From Sandaracinus amylolyticus (GTDB taxonomy: Bacteria > Myxococcota_A > Polyangia > Polyangiales > Sandaracinaceae), in contig NZ_CP011125.1 in the NCBI RefSeq assembly GCF_000737325.1, forward strand, positions 4,278,001 to 4,342,000: DNA of 64,000 bases, in the 5' to 3' direction. Below, piece by piece: positions 1 to 7,508 of this stretch (the first letter of the stretch is position 1; each line of letters begins with the position of its first letter). Made by a program: the position numbers and the translations under genes. The notes beneath the pieces are model-generated. The model worked only from the letters and a program-made list of their open reading frames with translations. It had not been told where the DNA came from and did no database searches.

Positions 1-534
1 GGGATCGTCGTCGCGCGCGACGCCGAGCCGGACCCGATGGCGGGCTTCGACGCGGGCGAGGCGTTCCCGATGGTGCGTCGCGCGCTGCAAGAAGGCTGGT
101 CGGGCTACGAGCTCGAGGAGTTCCCCGCGCTGATCCCCGATCAGCCTCCGTCGCAGACGGTGCTCTACGTCGCCCCGGCGCGAACGCGCGACGGTCGCAT
201 CGTGGGCGCGGTGCTCGCGGGCACGCCGCTGTGGCGCACCGCGCAGCGGGTCGGCCGCCAGCTCCAGGCGGACCAGGCGAGCGAGATCAGCGAGGGCCTG
301 ATCCTCTGGGTCTACCTCTACCGCGGCGACCAGCTGCACCACCACGGCACGCCCGCGGACCTCGACACGATCGTGCCCGACGCTGCCGCCCGAAACGCCG
401 GCTTCGCGCGCAGCCCGGGCGGCTTCACCGGCGAGGTCGCGCAGTTCGGCCGCTGGTACGCCTACGGCGTCGTGCCCCTCCCGCGCATCGCCGACGACGT
501 GGGCGCGGTCATCTTCCGCAGCGATCCTCCGTGA
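1..534 (+). CDS. Unknown protein, C-terminal part (5' truncated by window edge)
   Basis: The frame is open from the first base and ends at TGA 532-534, so at least the C-terminal 177 residues are present and the true start lies outside the window. The visible part is an alternating hydrophobic/polar globular domain with a run reading DGRIVGAVLAGTPL, then a basic helix and a C-terminal GAVIF strand. That pattern is reminiscent of periplasmic Cache/PDC-type sensor domains, but no signature motif is visible and the assignment is only a guess. It converges on the crotonase gene with 3 nt between the stop codons, leaving no room for a separate terminator. Confidence 0.6.
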   Translation, partial: GIVVARDAEPDPMAGFDAGEAFPMVRRALQEGWSGYELEEFPALIPDQPPSQTVLYVAPARTRDGRIVGAVLAGTPLWRTAQRVGRQLQADQASEISEGLILWVYLYRGDQLHHHGTPADLDTIVPDAAARNAGFARSPGGFTGEVAQFGRWYAYGVVPLPRIADDVGAVIFRSDPP

Positions 535-537
535 GCG

Positions 538-1302
538 CTACTCGAGCTTCCCGCCGCGACCCGCGCCGCCGACGAAGCGCATCACCGAGGCGATCATCTC
601 CGGGTCCGCGAGCGACCTCATCCCGTGCTGCAGCTCGTTCGCCAGCGCGGCGTCGATCGACATCCCGTCCTGCTCGTACGCGCTCAGCCGATCCTCGCGC
701 ATGCACGTCTGCGGGAAGCTCGCGATCAGCTTCGCGAGCGCGACCGCTTCTTCGCGCGCGCGCCCCTTCGGGACCACGCGGTTCGCGAGCCCCATCGCGA
801 GCGCTTCCTGCGCGTCCACCGCGCGACCCGTCAGGATGAGATCGAGCGCGCGCCCGAGCCCCACGATCCGCGGCAGGCGCACCGTGCCTCCGTCGATCAG
901 CGGCACGCCCCAGCGCCGGCAGAACACGCCCATCACCGCGTCCTCTTCGACGACGCGCAGATCGCACCAGAGCGCCAGCTCGAGCCCGCCCGCGACCGCG
1001 TGCCCCGCGATCGCCGCGACCACCGGCTTGCGCAGCAGCATGCGCGAAGGGCCCATCGGACCGTCGCCGTCGGGCGCGATCCGGTTCGGCGTCCCGCGCG
1101 AGAACGCCTTCAGATCCGCGCCCGCGCAGAACGTCCCGTGATCGCCCGCGAGCACCGCCACGCGCGCGGTCTCGTCGGCGTCGAACGCGCGGAACGCGTC
1201 GGCGAGCGCGTCCGCGGTCACGCGATCGACCGCGTTCTTCGCCTCGCGACGATCGATCACGACGATCGTGATCTCCCCGTCCTTCTCGACGCGCACGCTC
1301 AT
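538..1302 (-). CDS. Enoyl-CoA hydratase/isomerase (crotonase) family protein
   Basis: 254 aa, the normal length for a single-domain crotonase, expected to act on an acyl-CoA thioester in the cytoplasm. The oxyanion-hole region reads GTFCAGADLKAF (about residues 56-67) and the second signature HAVAGGLELALWCD (101-114). The first catalytic glutamate of true hydratases is present (E108). The position of the second, normally in a GQPE context, aligns by eye with C128 in VMGVFCRRWG, so straightforward enoyl-CoA hydration is doubtful and another crotonase reaction is possible. ATG 1302 is preceded by GAGGAGG with 5-nt spacing. The gene lies 18 nt downstream of the FHA gene on the same strand and is probably cotranscribed with it. 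Confidence 0.88.
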   Translation of the reverse strand: MSVRVEKDGEITIVVIDRREAKNAVDRVTADALADAFRAFDADETARVAVLAGDHGTFCAGADLKAFSRGTPNRIAPDGDGPMGPSRMLLRKPVVAAIAGHAVAGGLELALWCDLRVVEEDAVMGVFCRRWGVPLIDGGTVRLPRIVGLGRALDLILTGRAVDAQEALAMGLANRVVPKGRAREEAVALAKLIASFPQTCMREDRLSAYEQDGMSIDAALANELQHGMRSLADPEMIASVMRFVGGAGRGGKLE

Positions 1303-1320
1303 GGCTCCTCCTCGCGACCG

Positions 1321-2346
1321 CTAGCGACGAAGCGCGGTCCAGCGCAGCTCGACGCCGTCGCTGCCCGCGAGCTGCACCACCGGCGCGTCCACGTCGAGCT
1401 CGACCGCGCGCACCCGACGTCCCGCGAGCATCGTCCCGTTCGTCGACGCGCAGTCGTAGAGCATCACGCGCCCGTCGATCTCGATCACCACCGCGTGCAC
1501 CCGCGAGACGCGGATCGTGAGCAGCGCCTTGAGCCCGGCGTCGCACTTGTCGGCGCGCCCCACGAGCACGCCCGCGCGCAGCGCGCGACGTCCGACGGTG
1601 ATGCGCGCGCGCTCTCCGTCACGCGCCGCACCGAGCAGCCCGACCGCATCGGGCGTCGCGCTCCCGCTCGCGATCTCGGCGACCATCGTGATCGGCCGCG
1701 GCAGCGCGGTGATCACGGTGCGCGACCGACCGACCGCCGCCTCGCGATAGGGGCCGTGACCGTGCGAGGCGCTCGCCGGCGCCTCGCGCACCGGCGCGTC
1801 CTCCGCGCTCTCGTCCACGCGCTCCGAGCGCGGGAGATCGTGCGGCGGCGCCGGCTGTCCCGGCCCGATCGGGAACCCACCGATCACGTAGCGACCGAGC
1901 CGCACCGCGAACGGCCCCTGCGCGAGCAGCGAGCGCTGCGCCGAGTCGTCGTCGAGGTGCATCGGCATCGATCCCTGCAGATCGACGAGCCGCAGCCCCG
2001 CGCCGCCTTCGACGCGCGCCGGCACGATCAACAAGTGCCTCAGCGAGAGCTCGCCGTCGCTCGCGAGCACCACGTCGCACGCCGAGTGGCGCCCCACGAT
2101 CAGGTGCGCGTCGCGCGCGAGCGCGAAGTCGCGGAACCCGTTCTCGCCGCGCCCGGTCCAGAAGAGCCGATACGCCGCGCTCGCGTCGCGCGGCGCGATC
2201 AGCGAGAGCGCGGGCACGAGCGACGACCACGCGCTCGCGAGCGCGTGGCTCGGCAAGCGCGGCTCGTCGCGTCCCATGCGCATCTCGGTCCCGACGTTCG
2301 GCGCACCGCGCACCGCGTCGATCCGAGAGCCGCGCGAGTCGTCCAC
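1321..2346 (-). CDS. Protein with two FHA domains
   Basis: 341 aa from GTG 2346. An N-terminal FHA-like region contains LIVGRHSACDVVL followed by LSLRHLLIV. A clearer C-terminal FHA domain contains VLVGRADKCDAGL, SRVHAVV and the STNGTML loop. Between them is a linker rich in Ala, Pro and acidic residues. FHA domains bind phosphothreonine peptides, so this is probably an adaptor reading Ser/Thr kinase signals; two such kinases are encoded in the window. GTG 2346 was chosen because a TACCCT hexamer sits 7 nt upstream, matching other genes here. ATG 2283, with a weak GGGA, is an alternative giving 320 aa. It is divergent from the thioredoxin gene and upstream of the crotonase gene in a likely operon. 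Confidence 0.75.
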   Translation of the reverse strand: MDDSRGSRIDAVRGAPNVGTEMRMGRDEPRLPSHALASAWSSLVPALSLIAPRDASAAYRLFWTGRGENGFRDFALARDAHLIVGRHSACDVVLASDGELSLRHLLIVPARVEGGAGLRLVDLQGSMPMHLDDDSAQRSLLAQGPFAVRLGRYVIGGFPIGPGQPAPPHDLPRSERVDESAEDAPVREAPASASHGHGPYREAAVGRSRTVITALPRPITMVAEIASGSATPDAVGLLGAARDGERARITVGRRALRAGVLVGRADKCDAGLKALLTIRVSRVHAVVIEIDGRVMLYDCASTNGTMLAGRRVRAVELDVDAPVVQLAGSDGVELRWTALRR

Positions 2347-2353
2347 TGCGCAG

Positions 2354-2367
2354 AGGGTAGCTATACC
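2354..2367. promoter_or_regulatory. Back-to-back -10 elements of divergent promoters
   Basis: TACCCT on the minus strand (2359-2354) ends 7 nt before GTG 2346 of the FHA gene. TATACC on the plus strand (2362-2367) ends 7 nt before ATG 2375 of the thioredoxin gene. The two hexamers are 2 nt apart, so polymerases would compete, and both mRNAs would start at or near their start codons. Confidence 0.45.
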
Positions 2368-2374
2368 AGCGGGC

Positions 2375-2887
2375 ATGAGCGAGCCCACCGCCCCTGCGAA
2401 GCGCTGGCGTCGCTGGTTGCTCGAAGCGCTCGTGGTGATCGCGATCCTCGTCGCGGTGCGCGCATGGCAGACGCGCGATCTCCCGAGCGGCCCGGCGCCC
2501 GCGCTCGACGCGCGCGACCTCGCGGGCACGCCCGTCTCGCTCGAGGACCTCGAGCGCCCGGTGATCGTGCACTTCATGGCGAGCTGGTGCGGCGTCTGCC
2601 GCGCCGAGGAGCCGAACGTCGCAGCGGTCGCACGCGATCACGACGTGATCGCGATCGCCACGACGTCCGGCTCACCCGACGAGGTGCGCGCGTGGATCGA
2701 GTCCGAGACGGAGCTCGACGCGACGCGGATCGTCGCCGATCCACGCGGCACGCTCGCGCAGCGCTGGGGCGTGCGCGCGTTCCCGACGAGCTTCTACGTC
2801 GATCGCGAGGGCGACATCCGGCACGTCGAAGTGGGCTACACCACCGAGCTCGGAATGCGCGCCCGCGTCTGGCTCGCGGGGCTGTGA
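2375..2887 (+). CDS. Membrane-anchored TlpA-like thiol-disulfide oxidoreductase
   Basis: 170 aa. A basic N-terminus is followed by one hydrophobic helix (about residues 14-30) that should anchor the protein with the thioredoxin domain outside the cytoplasm. The active site is WCGVC (C72 and C75) in an HFMASWCGVCR context, and the cis-proline strand reads AFPTSFYVDREG. This matches the TlpA/ScsD-type redoxins that reduce or oxidise disulfides in exported proteins. The many Cys-rich lipoproteins in this window would be plausible clients, which is inference. An upstream in-frame extension to 2276 overlaps the divergent gene and lacks a start signal, so ATG 2375 is preferred. Confidence 0.88.
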   Translation: MSEPTAPAKRWRRWLLEALVVIAILVAVRAWQTRDLPSGPAPALDARDLAGTPVSLEDLERPVIVHFMASWCGVCRAEEPNVAAVARDHDVIAIATTSGSPDEVRAWIESETELDATRIVADPRGTLAQRWGVRAFPTSFYVDREGDIRHVEVGYTTELGMRARVWLAGL

Positions 2888-2923
2888 GTCAGCCGGCGCG
2901 CTCGCCGGCGGAGGGCCCGCGGC

Positions 2924-3172
2924 TCAGGCGTGCTGGTCGGTCGTCGTCGCGGGCGCCGTGCTCGCGGTCGCCTCGGCCGCGGCCTGCTGCTCGTCGAGCT
3001 GCTTCGCGAGGCTCCCGAGCAGCTCCGACGTCGTGCGCAGCGTCTCCGCGCTCGTGCGCAGCGCCGCGCGCCCGACCTCGAGCCCGTAGACCGCCCAGAG
3101 GCGGCCGATGCGCACCACGTTCCCCACGCACTGCTCGATCGTCGCTTCGCGATCCTGGCTCTCGCTCGTCAT
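2924..3172 (-). CDS. Small alpha-helical hypothetical protein
   Basis: 82 aa, predicted almost entirely helical with an Ala/Thr-rich C-terminal tail. The central region (about residues 20-55) has heptad-like spacing of Leu, Val and Ala and could form a coiled coil. No family is recognised. Its ATG (3172) overlaps the TGA of the upstream ribbon-helix-helix gene by 4 nt (ATGA), so the two are translationally coupled and probably act together. Confidence 0.65.
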   Translation of the reverse strand: MTSESQDREATIEQCVGNVVRIGRLWAVYGLEVGRAALRTSAETLRTTSELLGSLAKQLDEQQAAAEATASTAPATTTDQHA

Positions 3173-3732
3173 GTTCCGTCCTCCTCTGCGAGACCGCTCG
3201 GCAGCAGCTCGCACTCCGGCCCGAGGAGGACCCTCGGGCCCGGCTCTTCGCGCACCCCGCGGCACGCCTTGGTTCCCTTGCGCAGCGTGCGACCGCACGC
3301 GGTGCAGGTCGCATCGGCGACGAGGACCAACGACTGGAACCCGATCACGCCCTCGAGCGACACGCTCGCCGAAGGGCACGCCGGCTGCGACGGATCCGCC
3401 GGCGTGCGCGCCGGTCGCGCCACCGCGGTGCTGCGCAGCGCATCACGCTGGACGCGCAGCCGCTCCGCGATCCCGTGGAGCTCGCCCTCGGCGCGCTGAC
3501 CGACCGCGTCGACCGCGTCCAGCGCGTCCTCGAGGATCGCGCGCACCAGGTTCGACACCGGCATCTTCAGGTTCGTCGCGAGGCGCTTGAGCTCCTGCTC
3601 GAGCACGGCGGGCACGCGCGTGTGGAGCACGCGCTCCTTCTTCGCGCGCTCGGCGGGCTCGTCCGCCGCGTCGGCGGAGGGGGGCGGCGTCTCGTCGTCG
3701 CGCTCGGCGGTCACGAGCGGGTTCTGTGTCAC
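3169..3732 (-). CDS. Ribbon-helix-helix-like protein with C-terminal zinc-knuckle motif
   Basis: 187 aa from GTG 3732. After a disordered acidic N-terminus, residues about 35-70 read VLHTRVPAVLEQELKRLA then PVSNLVRAILEDAL. This is the beta-strand plus two-helix pattern of ribbon-helix-helix DNA-binding proteins (Arc/MetJ class). The C-terminal third contains CTACGRTLRKGTKAC, a CxxC plus distal Cys arrangement that could bind zinc. A related palindrome, GTCACG-C-CGTGAC (3728-3740), overlaps its own start codon, and three further related sites lie upstream, so autoregulation is likely. It is coupled to the 82-aa gene by a 4-nt overlap. The DNA-binding call is by motif shape only. Confidence 0.7.
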   Translation of the reverse strand: MTQNPLVTAERDDETPPPSADAADEPAERAKKERVLHTRVPAVLEQELKRLATNLKMPVSNLVRAILEDALDAVDAVGQRAEGELHGIAERLRVQRDALRSTAVARPARTPADPSQPACPSASVSLEGVIGFQSLVLVADATCTACGRTLRKGTKACRGVREEPGPRVLLGPECELLPSGLAEEDGT

Positions 3733-3857
3733 GCCGTGACTCGGGTCAAGAAAAAATCGTCACACGCCGTGTTACATGAGCAGGAAAGCTCGACGAAACG
3801 CGTGTGTCACGCGGCGATCAGCACTCGTCGGCAGCGCTCCGCGCCGGCGTGACACAC
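3728..3857. promoter_or_regulatory. Four related operator-like sites upstream of the RHH gene
   Basis: Within 130 bp there are two hyphenated palindromes centred on the same CACGCCGTG core: GTCACG-C-CGTGAC at 3728-3740 and GTCACACGCCGTGTTAC at 3759-3775 (one mismatch). There are also two half-site-like copies in opposite orientation, GTGTGTCACGC at 3802-3812 and GCGTGACACAC at 3847-3857, which are exact reverse complements. The clustering suggests a cooperative DNA-binding regulator, most simply the adjacent RHH protein. Confidence 0.55.
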
Positions 3858-4020
3858 GACGCGCGGCGCGCTGCGTCCGACCGTCCGGCCGGCGGCGCAC
3901 GACCCGCACGAACGGCCCGATCTCCGCGCGATGCGCGCGTTTCTTCGGTCTTTGCGACGGCCTCTCGCTCTGCTACACGACGAGCCGCTCGGCCGCTCCC
4001 TCCGGTCGGGCCGGAGCCAC
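3733..4020. other. Intergenic region between RHH operon and lipoprotein locus
   Basis: 288 bp without a convincing gene. It carries most of the operator-like cluster described above. A TACACG hexamer at about 3973-3978 could be the -10 of the lipoprotein-lspA-lgt transcript, leaving a leader of about 40 nt. No terminator hairpin with a T-run was seen. Confidence 0.4.
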
Positions 4021-4155
4021 ATGCGCGTCCTGTTCGTCCTGCTCGCGCTCGGCATGCTCACCATGCTGCCGGGGTGCCCCTTCTTCACGCGCGCCGATCG
4101 CGAGGCCTCGTCGCCGTCGCCGGCGGCCGCTCATCCCGAGCACCCGGGGCACTGA
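4021..4155 (+). CDS. Tiny lipoprotein (44 aa)
   Basis: 44 aa. The N-terminus MRVLFVLLALGMLTMLPGC is a textbook lipoprotein signal with lipobox L-P-G-C (Cys at residue 19), leaving a mature peptide of only about 26 residues ending in PEHPGH. The stop is 1 nt before the GTG of lspA. A lipoprotein substrate encoded directly ahead of the two enzymes that mature lipoproteins is a suggestive arrangement. Its function is unknown. A longer in-frame start at 3931 would add a basic segment in front of the signal and is less likely. Confidence 0.7.
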   Translation: MRVLFVLLALGMLTMLPGCPFFTRADREASSPSPAAAHPEHPGH

Positions 4156-4156
4156 C

Positions 4157-4813
4157 GTGGCGCCGACGACGACGCGCCGCTCGAACGCGCTGATCGCCGC
4201 GTGCATCGTGTCGACGATCGCGCTCGTCGCGCTCGACATCGGCACGAAGACGTGGGCCGAGGGTGCGCTCAGCACCGAGCGCACCGGCGAGCGCCCCGAG
4301 GTCTGCGCGGCCGACGACGACGGCTACATCCGCTACCAGCGCGCGCGCCGGCCCGGGCTCGTCGTCATCGAGGACGTGTTCGAGCTCGAGTACGCCGAGA
4401 ACTGCGGCGCCGCGTTCGGCCTCCTGCGCAACGCGCCGACCGGCGTGCGCACCACGATCTTCGGCGTCGCGGCGACCGCGGCCACGCTCGTGCTCCTCTG
4501 GCTGTTCATCCAGGGCCGCGGCGGGCCGTGGTTCGCGTGGAGCGTGCCGTTCGTCGTGTCGGGCGCGCTCGGGAACCTGATCGACCGCATCCGCTACGGG
4601 TACGTGGTCGACTTCATCCACTGGCACTGGCGCGACGCGTTCGACTACCCGACGTTCAACGTCGCCGACATCGCCATCACCGTCGGCGTCGTGCTCCTCC
4701 TGATCGACGGCTTCCGTCGCGAGGAGCCCGCGAAGGTCGACGAGAAGGCCGCGCCGAAGGCGAAGACCGCCGACGCCGGGGCTGGCGAGCAGCGCGAAGC
4801 AGCCGGAGAATGA
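4157..4813 (+). CDS. lspA: Lipoprotein signal peptidase (signal peptidase II)
   Basis: 218 aa from GTG 4157. This inner-membrane aspartyl protease removes the signal peptide from diacylglyceryl-modified prolipoproteins. The family motifs are all visible: ENCGAAFG (N82), GNLIDRIRYG with catalytic D143, and FNVADIAI with catalytic D171, with four hydrophobic segments around them. It is longer than the usual 160-170 aa because of an insert of about 25 residues after the first helix (residues 40-65) and a Lys/Ala/Glu-rich C-terminal tail after residue 186. It starts 1 nt after the tiny lipoprotein gene and is followed by lgt after 7 nt, so the three form one transcription unit. Confidence 0.95.
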   Translation: MAPTTTRRSNALIAACIVSTIALVALDIGTKTWAEGALSTERTGERPEVCAADDDGYIRYQRARRPGLVVIEDVFELEYAENCGAAFGLLRNAPTGVRTTIFGVAATAATLVLLWLFIQGRGGPWFAWSVPFVVSGALGNLIDRIRYGYVVDFIHWHWRDAFDYPTFNVADIAITVGVVLLLIDGFRREEPAKVDEKAAPKAKTADAGAGEQREAAGE

Positions 4814-4820
4814 CGGCCGC

Positions 4821-5879
4821 GTGATCCCCACGTTCGACGGGCGCCTGATCGCGGCGGTGTGTGCGGTGGTGCTCGTCGCCGCGCTCGCCGTCGGGCGCGC
4901 GCGGCGCGGCCTCGACGTGAAGCCGGTGCTGTGGGGCGCGCTGCTGGTGGGCGCCGGCGCGCTCGCGGCGGACGTCTTCGACGAGGCGATCCCCGCGTAC
5001 TTCGCGATGCTCATGGCGGCGTTCGCCGCGTGCACGTGGTTCGCGGTGCGCTGGGCCAAGCGGGAGAAGCGCGACTACGACGTGCTGATCGACCTCGCGC
5101 TGATCTCGCTGATCACCGGGGTCGCGGGATCGCGCCTCGCGCACGTGCTCTTCGACGGGTTCTTCATGGACTACGTGCACCTCTGCACGGACCCGTCGCA
5201 GGTCGAGTGGCACATCACGCGCGAGCAGTGCGACAGCGAGTGGGTGCAGGGCGCGTGGGACGCGGCCGCGAGCGTGTGCCGTCCGACCGAGGCCGACTGC
5301 TTCGCGTGGGCGAAGTTCTGGCAGGGCGGGCTCACCTGGTACGGCGGCATGGTGCTCGGCATCGGGTACGCGATGTACTTCCTCGGGAAGGAAGGCTTTC
5401 CGCGCATCAAGACGCTGGACCTCGCGGGGATGATCCTGCCGCTCGGGCTCTTCTTCGGGCGGCTCGGGTGCTGGTTCGGCGGGTGCTGCTTCGGGCAGCC
5501 GACCGACGCGTGGTTCGGCGTGTCGTTCCCCGCGTGGTCGCCCGCGAGCGAGGCGCAGTGGCGCGCGCACCTGCTCGAGCATCCGTCGCATGCGTCGCTG
5601 CCGGTGATCCCGACGCAGCTGCTCGAGGCGGGTGGGTCGCTGGTGATCGCGTTCGTGATCATCGGGTGGTTCGAGCCGCGGAAGCGCTTCGACGGACACG
5701 TCTTCTGCGTGTCGATGATCGCGTACGCGGTGCTGCGGTTCGTCCTGGAGTTCTTCCGGGCCGACGACCGTGGCGGGGTCGGGGTGCTGTCGACTTCGCA
5801 GTGGGTCGGGATCGTGATCGTGGTGGCTGCGGCTGCGTTGTGGCCGGTGCTGCAGCGGCGGTCTCTTCGCGCGGGGTGA
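4821..5879 (+). CDS. lgt: Prolipoprotein diacylglyceryl transferase
   Basis: 352 aa from GTG 4821. It transfers diacylglycerol from phosphatidylglycerol to the lipobox cysteine, the step before LspA. The Lgt signature is present as FGRLGCWFGGCCFG (residues 212-225), the LTWYGGMVLG segment lies at 171-180, and the protein is rich in transmembrane helices. Typical Lgt proteins are about 260-300 aa; this one has an extra loop at about 118-165 containing four Cys (C122, C137, C153, C160), probably periplasmic. Its placement after lspA gives a dedicated maturation locus. No other gene follows it for over 500 bp, so it ends the operon. Confidence 0.93.
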   Translation: MIPTFDGRLIAAVCAVVLVAALAVGRARRGLDVKPVLWGALLVGAGALAADVFDEAIPAYFAMLMAAFAACTWFAVRWAKREKRDYDVLIDLALISLITGVAGSRLAHVLFDGFFMDYVHLCTDPSQVEWHITREQCDSEWVQGAWDAAASVCRPTEADCFAWAKFWQGGLTWYGGMVLGIGYAMYFLGKEGFPRIKTLDLAGMILPLGLFFGRLGCWFGGCCFGQPTDAWFGVSFPAWSPASEAQWRAHLLEHPSHASLPVIPTQLLEAGGSLVIAFVIIGWFEPRKRFDGHVFCVSMIAYAVLRFVLEFFRADDRGGVGVLSTSQWVGIVIVVAAAALWPVLQRRSLRAG

Positions 5880-5890
5880 GGCTTCGGCGG

Positions 5891-6064
5891 GGGCGGGGGG
5901 CACGGGGGCCTCGCTAGTCCTCGCGGATCTCGGGCGATGAGCGCGCGGCGTCGGGTGGCGGGGGCGTCCGCGTCGCGCGCTGCGCGCGCGCTGCGGACCG
6001 GGCACGAACGTGGTCGGCGTCGGGAGGCCGCTGCGGGATCGCTCGGCCCCCGTGCCCCCCGCCC
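5891..6064. repeat. 174-bp segment bounded by perfect 20-bp inverted repeats
   Basis: GGGCGGGGGGCACGGGGGCC at 5891-5910 is the exact reverse complement of 6045-6064. The 134 bp between them has no gene. The arrangement resembles a miniature inverted-repeat element or a long hairpin, but no target-site duplication was seen at the flanks. Confidence 0.5.
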
Positions 6065-6176
6065 TGCGGGTGAGGTCTCGGCCGCGCGCGAGGAGGGAGG
6101 GCGCGGCTCTCTTCGTGGTGGAGGAGAGCGCGTGGTCGCTCGAGCCCGCTCCGCGTCCTCGCTCGACCCCGCGCAG

Positions 6177-6244
6177 ACCGACTCGCCTTCGGCTTCGTGA
6201 GCCGACTCGAACCGACTCGCCTTCGGCTTCGTGAGCCGATTCGA
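6177..6244. repeat. 34-bp tandem direct repeat (2 copies plus decayed third)
   Basis: Two 34-bp units beginning ACCGACTCGCCTTCGGCTTC lie at 6177-6210 and 6211-6244 and differ at one base (CGACTCGA versus CGATTCGA). A degraded partial copy follows. Each unit contains the short hairpin-like core GCCTTCGGC. Confidence 0.75.
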
Positions 6245-6429
6245 ACGGGCTCGCGCTTCGCGTCTCGCCCGAGGAGCCGTGGTGATGCGGAGCGACGGCG
6301 CGATAGCGACGGCGCGGAGCTCACGGGTGGTGCTGGCATCTCGCGCCGTGGGCCGCCGCGCTCGGGCGCTGGAGGCGCCGCAGCGCGCATCGATCGAACG
6401 CACTCCGGCGTGGAAGCTCGGCGCGCAGC

Positions 6430-6660
6430 TCAATCGGCCGCTGACAGGACACCGGCCGCGAACACCGCGGTCGCGATCAGGAAGCAGATCGACGCCGCGG
6501 ACCACAACCGGGCACGCCATCCGCCGCGCCAGAGCGTGAAGAGCGCGAGCCCGAACATCACGCTCCCGTTCACGGCGCCGAGCGCCAGAAAGACGGCGGG
6601 GTTCTCGCGATAGAGCGTGTACACGCCCACGAGACTCGCCGAGCTCGACCGAACGTGCAC
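6430..6660 (-). CDS. Small membrane protein, unknown function
   Basis: 76 aa from GTG 6660, with an in-frame stop just upstream (6672-6670). Two hydrophobic stretches are visible, VFLALGAVNGSVMFGLALF and a second one near LWSAASICFLIATAVFAAGV, separated by a short basic WRGGWRAR turn. This predicts a two-helix hairpin in the inner membrane. Third codon positions are strongly GC-rich as in neighbouring genes, which supports real coding. A second GTG 30 nt downstream (VGVYTLYREN) could be the true start. No family is recognised. Confidence 0.55.
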   Translation of the reverse strand: MHVRSSSASLVGVYTLYRENPAVFLALGAVNGSVMFGLALFTLWRGGWRARLWSAASICFLIATAVFAAGVLSAAD

Positions 6661-6796
6661 GCCGAAGCCTCACGGTGAGCACCCAGAACGTTCTCGAGAT
6701 CGCGCCACCGCGAGCGACGAGCGGTCACTCCATCGGCTGGGACGGCTCCTCCGGTGGCCTTCCGCGCGGGGGCTCGGGCGTGCGAGCGTCCCTCGC

Positions 6797-7486
6797 ATGC
6801 AGATGCCCACTCCCGATCTCTCCTCCTCGCGCCTCGACCCACTGGGGCGCTTCCACCTTGCCGCTCTCCGTCGTGCGGGCGCGGCCTTCGCGGATCTCGT
6901 CGCGTCGTTCGAGCCGGTGCACGCGGCGCTGGTGGCTGCCGCCGCGGTCCGCGCCTCGGCCGAGCTCGGGATGATCGAGCCGCGCGTCCTCGTGCGCTTC
7001 GCCGAGCGCGAGGTCGAGCTCGAGCTGCGCGCCCTCCGCAGCGCCGCCGAGGCGCTCGATCGCGGCCGCGGCGGTGAGATCGCGAGCGCGCTCTTCCCGT
7101 CGGGGCTCGCCGCCGAGGTGACGCCGCGCGCCGCCGCTCAGAGCGCGGCCGCCCGGCGCGTCCTCCAGCGCCTCACCGCCTTCGGCGCCGCCGAGCCGCT
7201 GCGCACCGAGCACCTGCCCCGACTCACCAACGCCCTGGCGAGCCTCGACGCCGCGCTCGCCGCCCGCGCGACCGCCGCAGAGGCCTTCGGACAGGCCTAC
7301 GCGAACGAGCTCGCGACCCGCGACGACTTCTGCCGCGCGTACGACGTGTCCGCGAGCGTCGTCCGCCAGCGCTTCCCGCGCGATCGCGAGCAGCAGGATC
7401 TCTTCTTCGATACCCTGCGCGCGCCCCGCCGCGGGCGCGACGAGGACGACGACGCGGGCGATCGCCCGCCGCCCGCCGCGGAGTGA
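6797..7486 (+). CDS. Helical hypothetical protein
   Basis: 229 aa from ATG 6797 (ATG 6803 is also possible). The sequence is dominated by Ala, Leu, Glu and Arg with no predicted strand, signal or membrane segment, suggesting a soluble helical bundle. The C-terminus is an Arg/Asp-rich disordered tail. There is no recognisable enzyme motif and no informative neighbour. It is followed immediately by the 42-bp tandem array. Confidence 0.65.
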   Translation: MQMPTPDLSSSRLDPLGRFHLAALRRAGAAFADLVASFEPVHAALVAAAAVRASAELGMIEPRVLVRFAEREVELELRALRSAAEALDRGRGGEIASALFPSGLAAEVTPRAAAQSAAARRVLQRLTAFGAAEPLRTEHLPRLTNALASLDAALAARATAAEAFGQAYANELATRDDFCRAYDVSASVVRQRFPRDREQQDLFFDTLRAPRRGRDEDDDAGDRPPPAAE

Positions 7487-7508
7487 TCCCCGGGTGGTCG
7501 ATCCGCGC

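Larger units (their letters stand above)
5880..6429. other. Gene-poor region with inverted and direct repeats
   Basis: About 550 bp with no convincing gene: short open frames exist in several frames but lack ribosome sites and coding character. It contains a perfect 20-bp inverted repeat (5891-5910 and 6045-6064) and a 34-bp tandem direct repeat (6177-6244). Confidence 0.55.

Noticed and set aside
231-839. Overlapping plus-strand frame across the end of the first gene and the crotonase gene
   Set aside because: Arg/Pro-rich shadow translation with no start signal, opposite a well-supported crotonase.
6177-6244. tRNA, because the reverse complement contains GGTTCGAGTC like a T-loop
   Set aside because: No acceptor, D or anticodon arm can be built around it, and the motif recurs as part of a 34-bp direct repeat.
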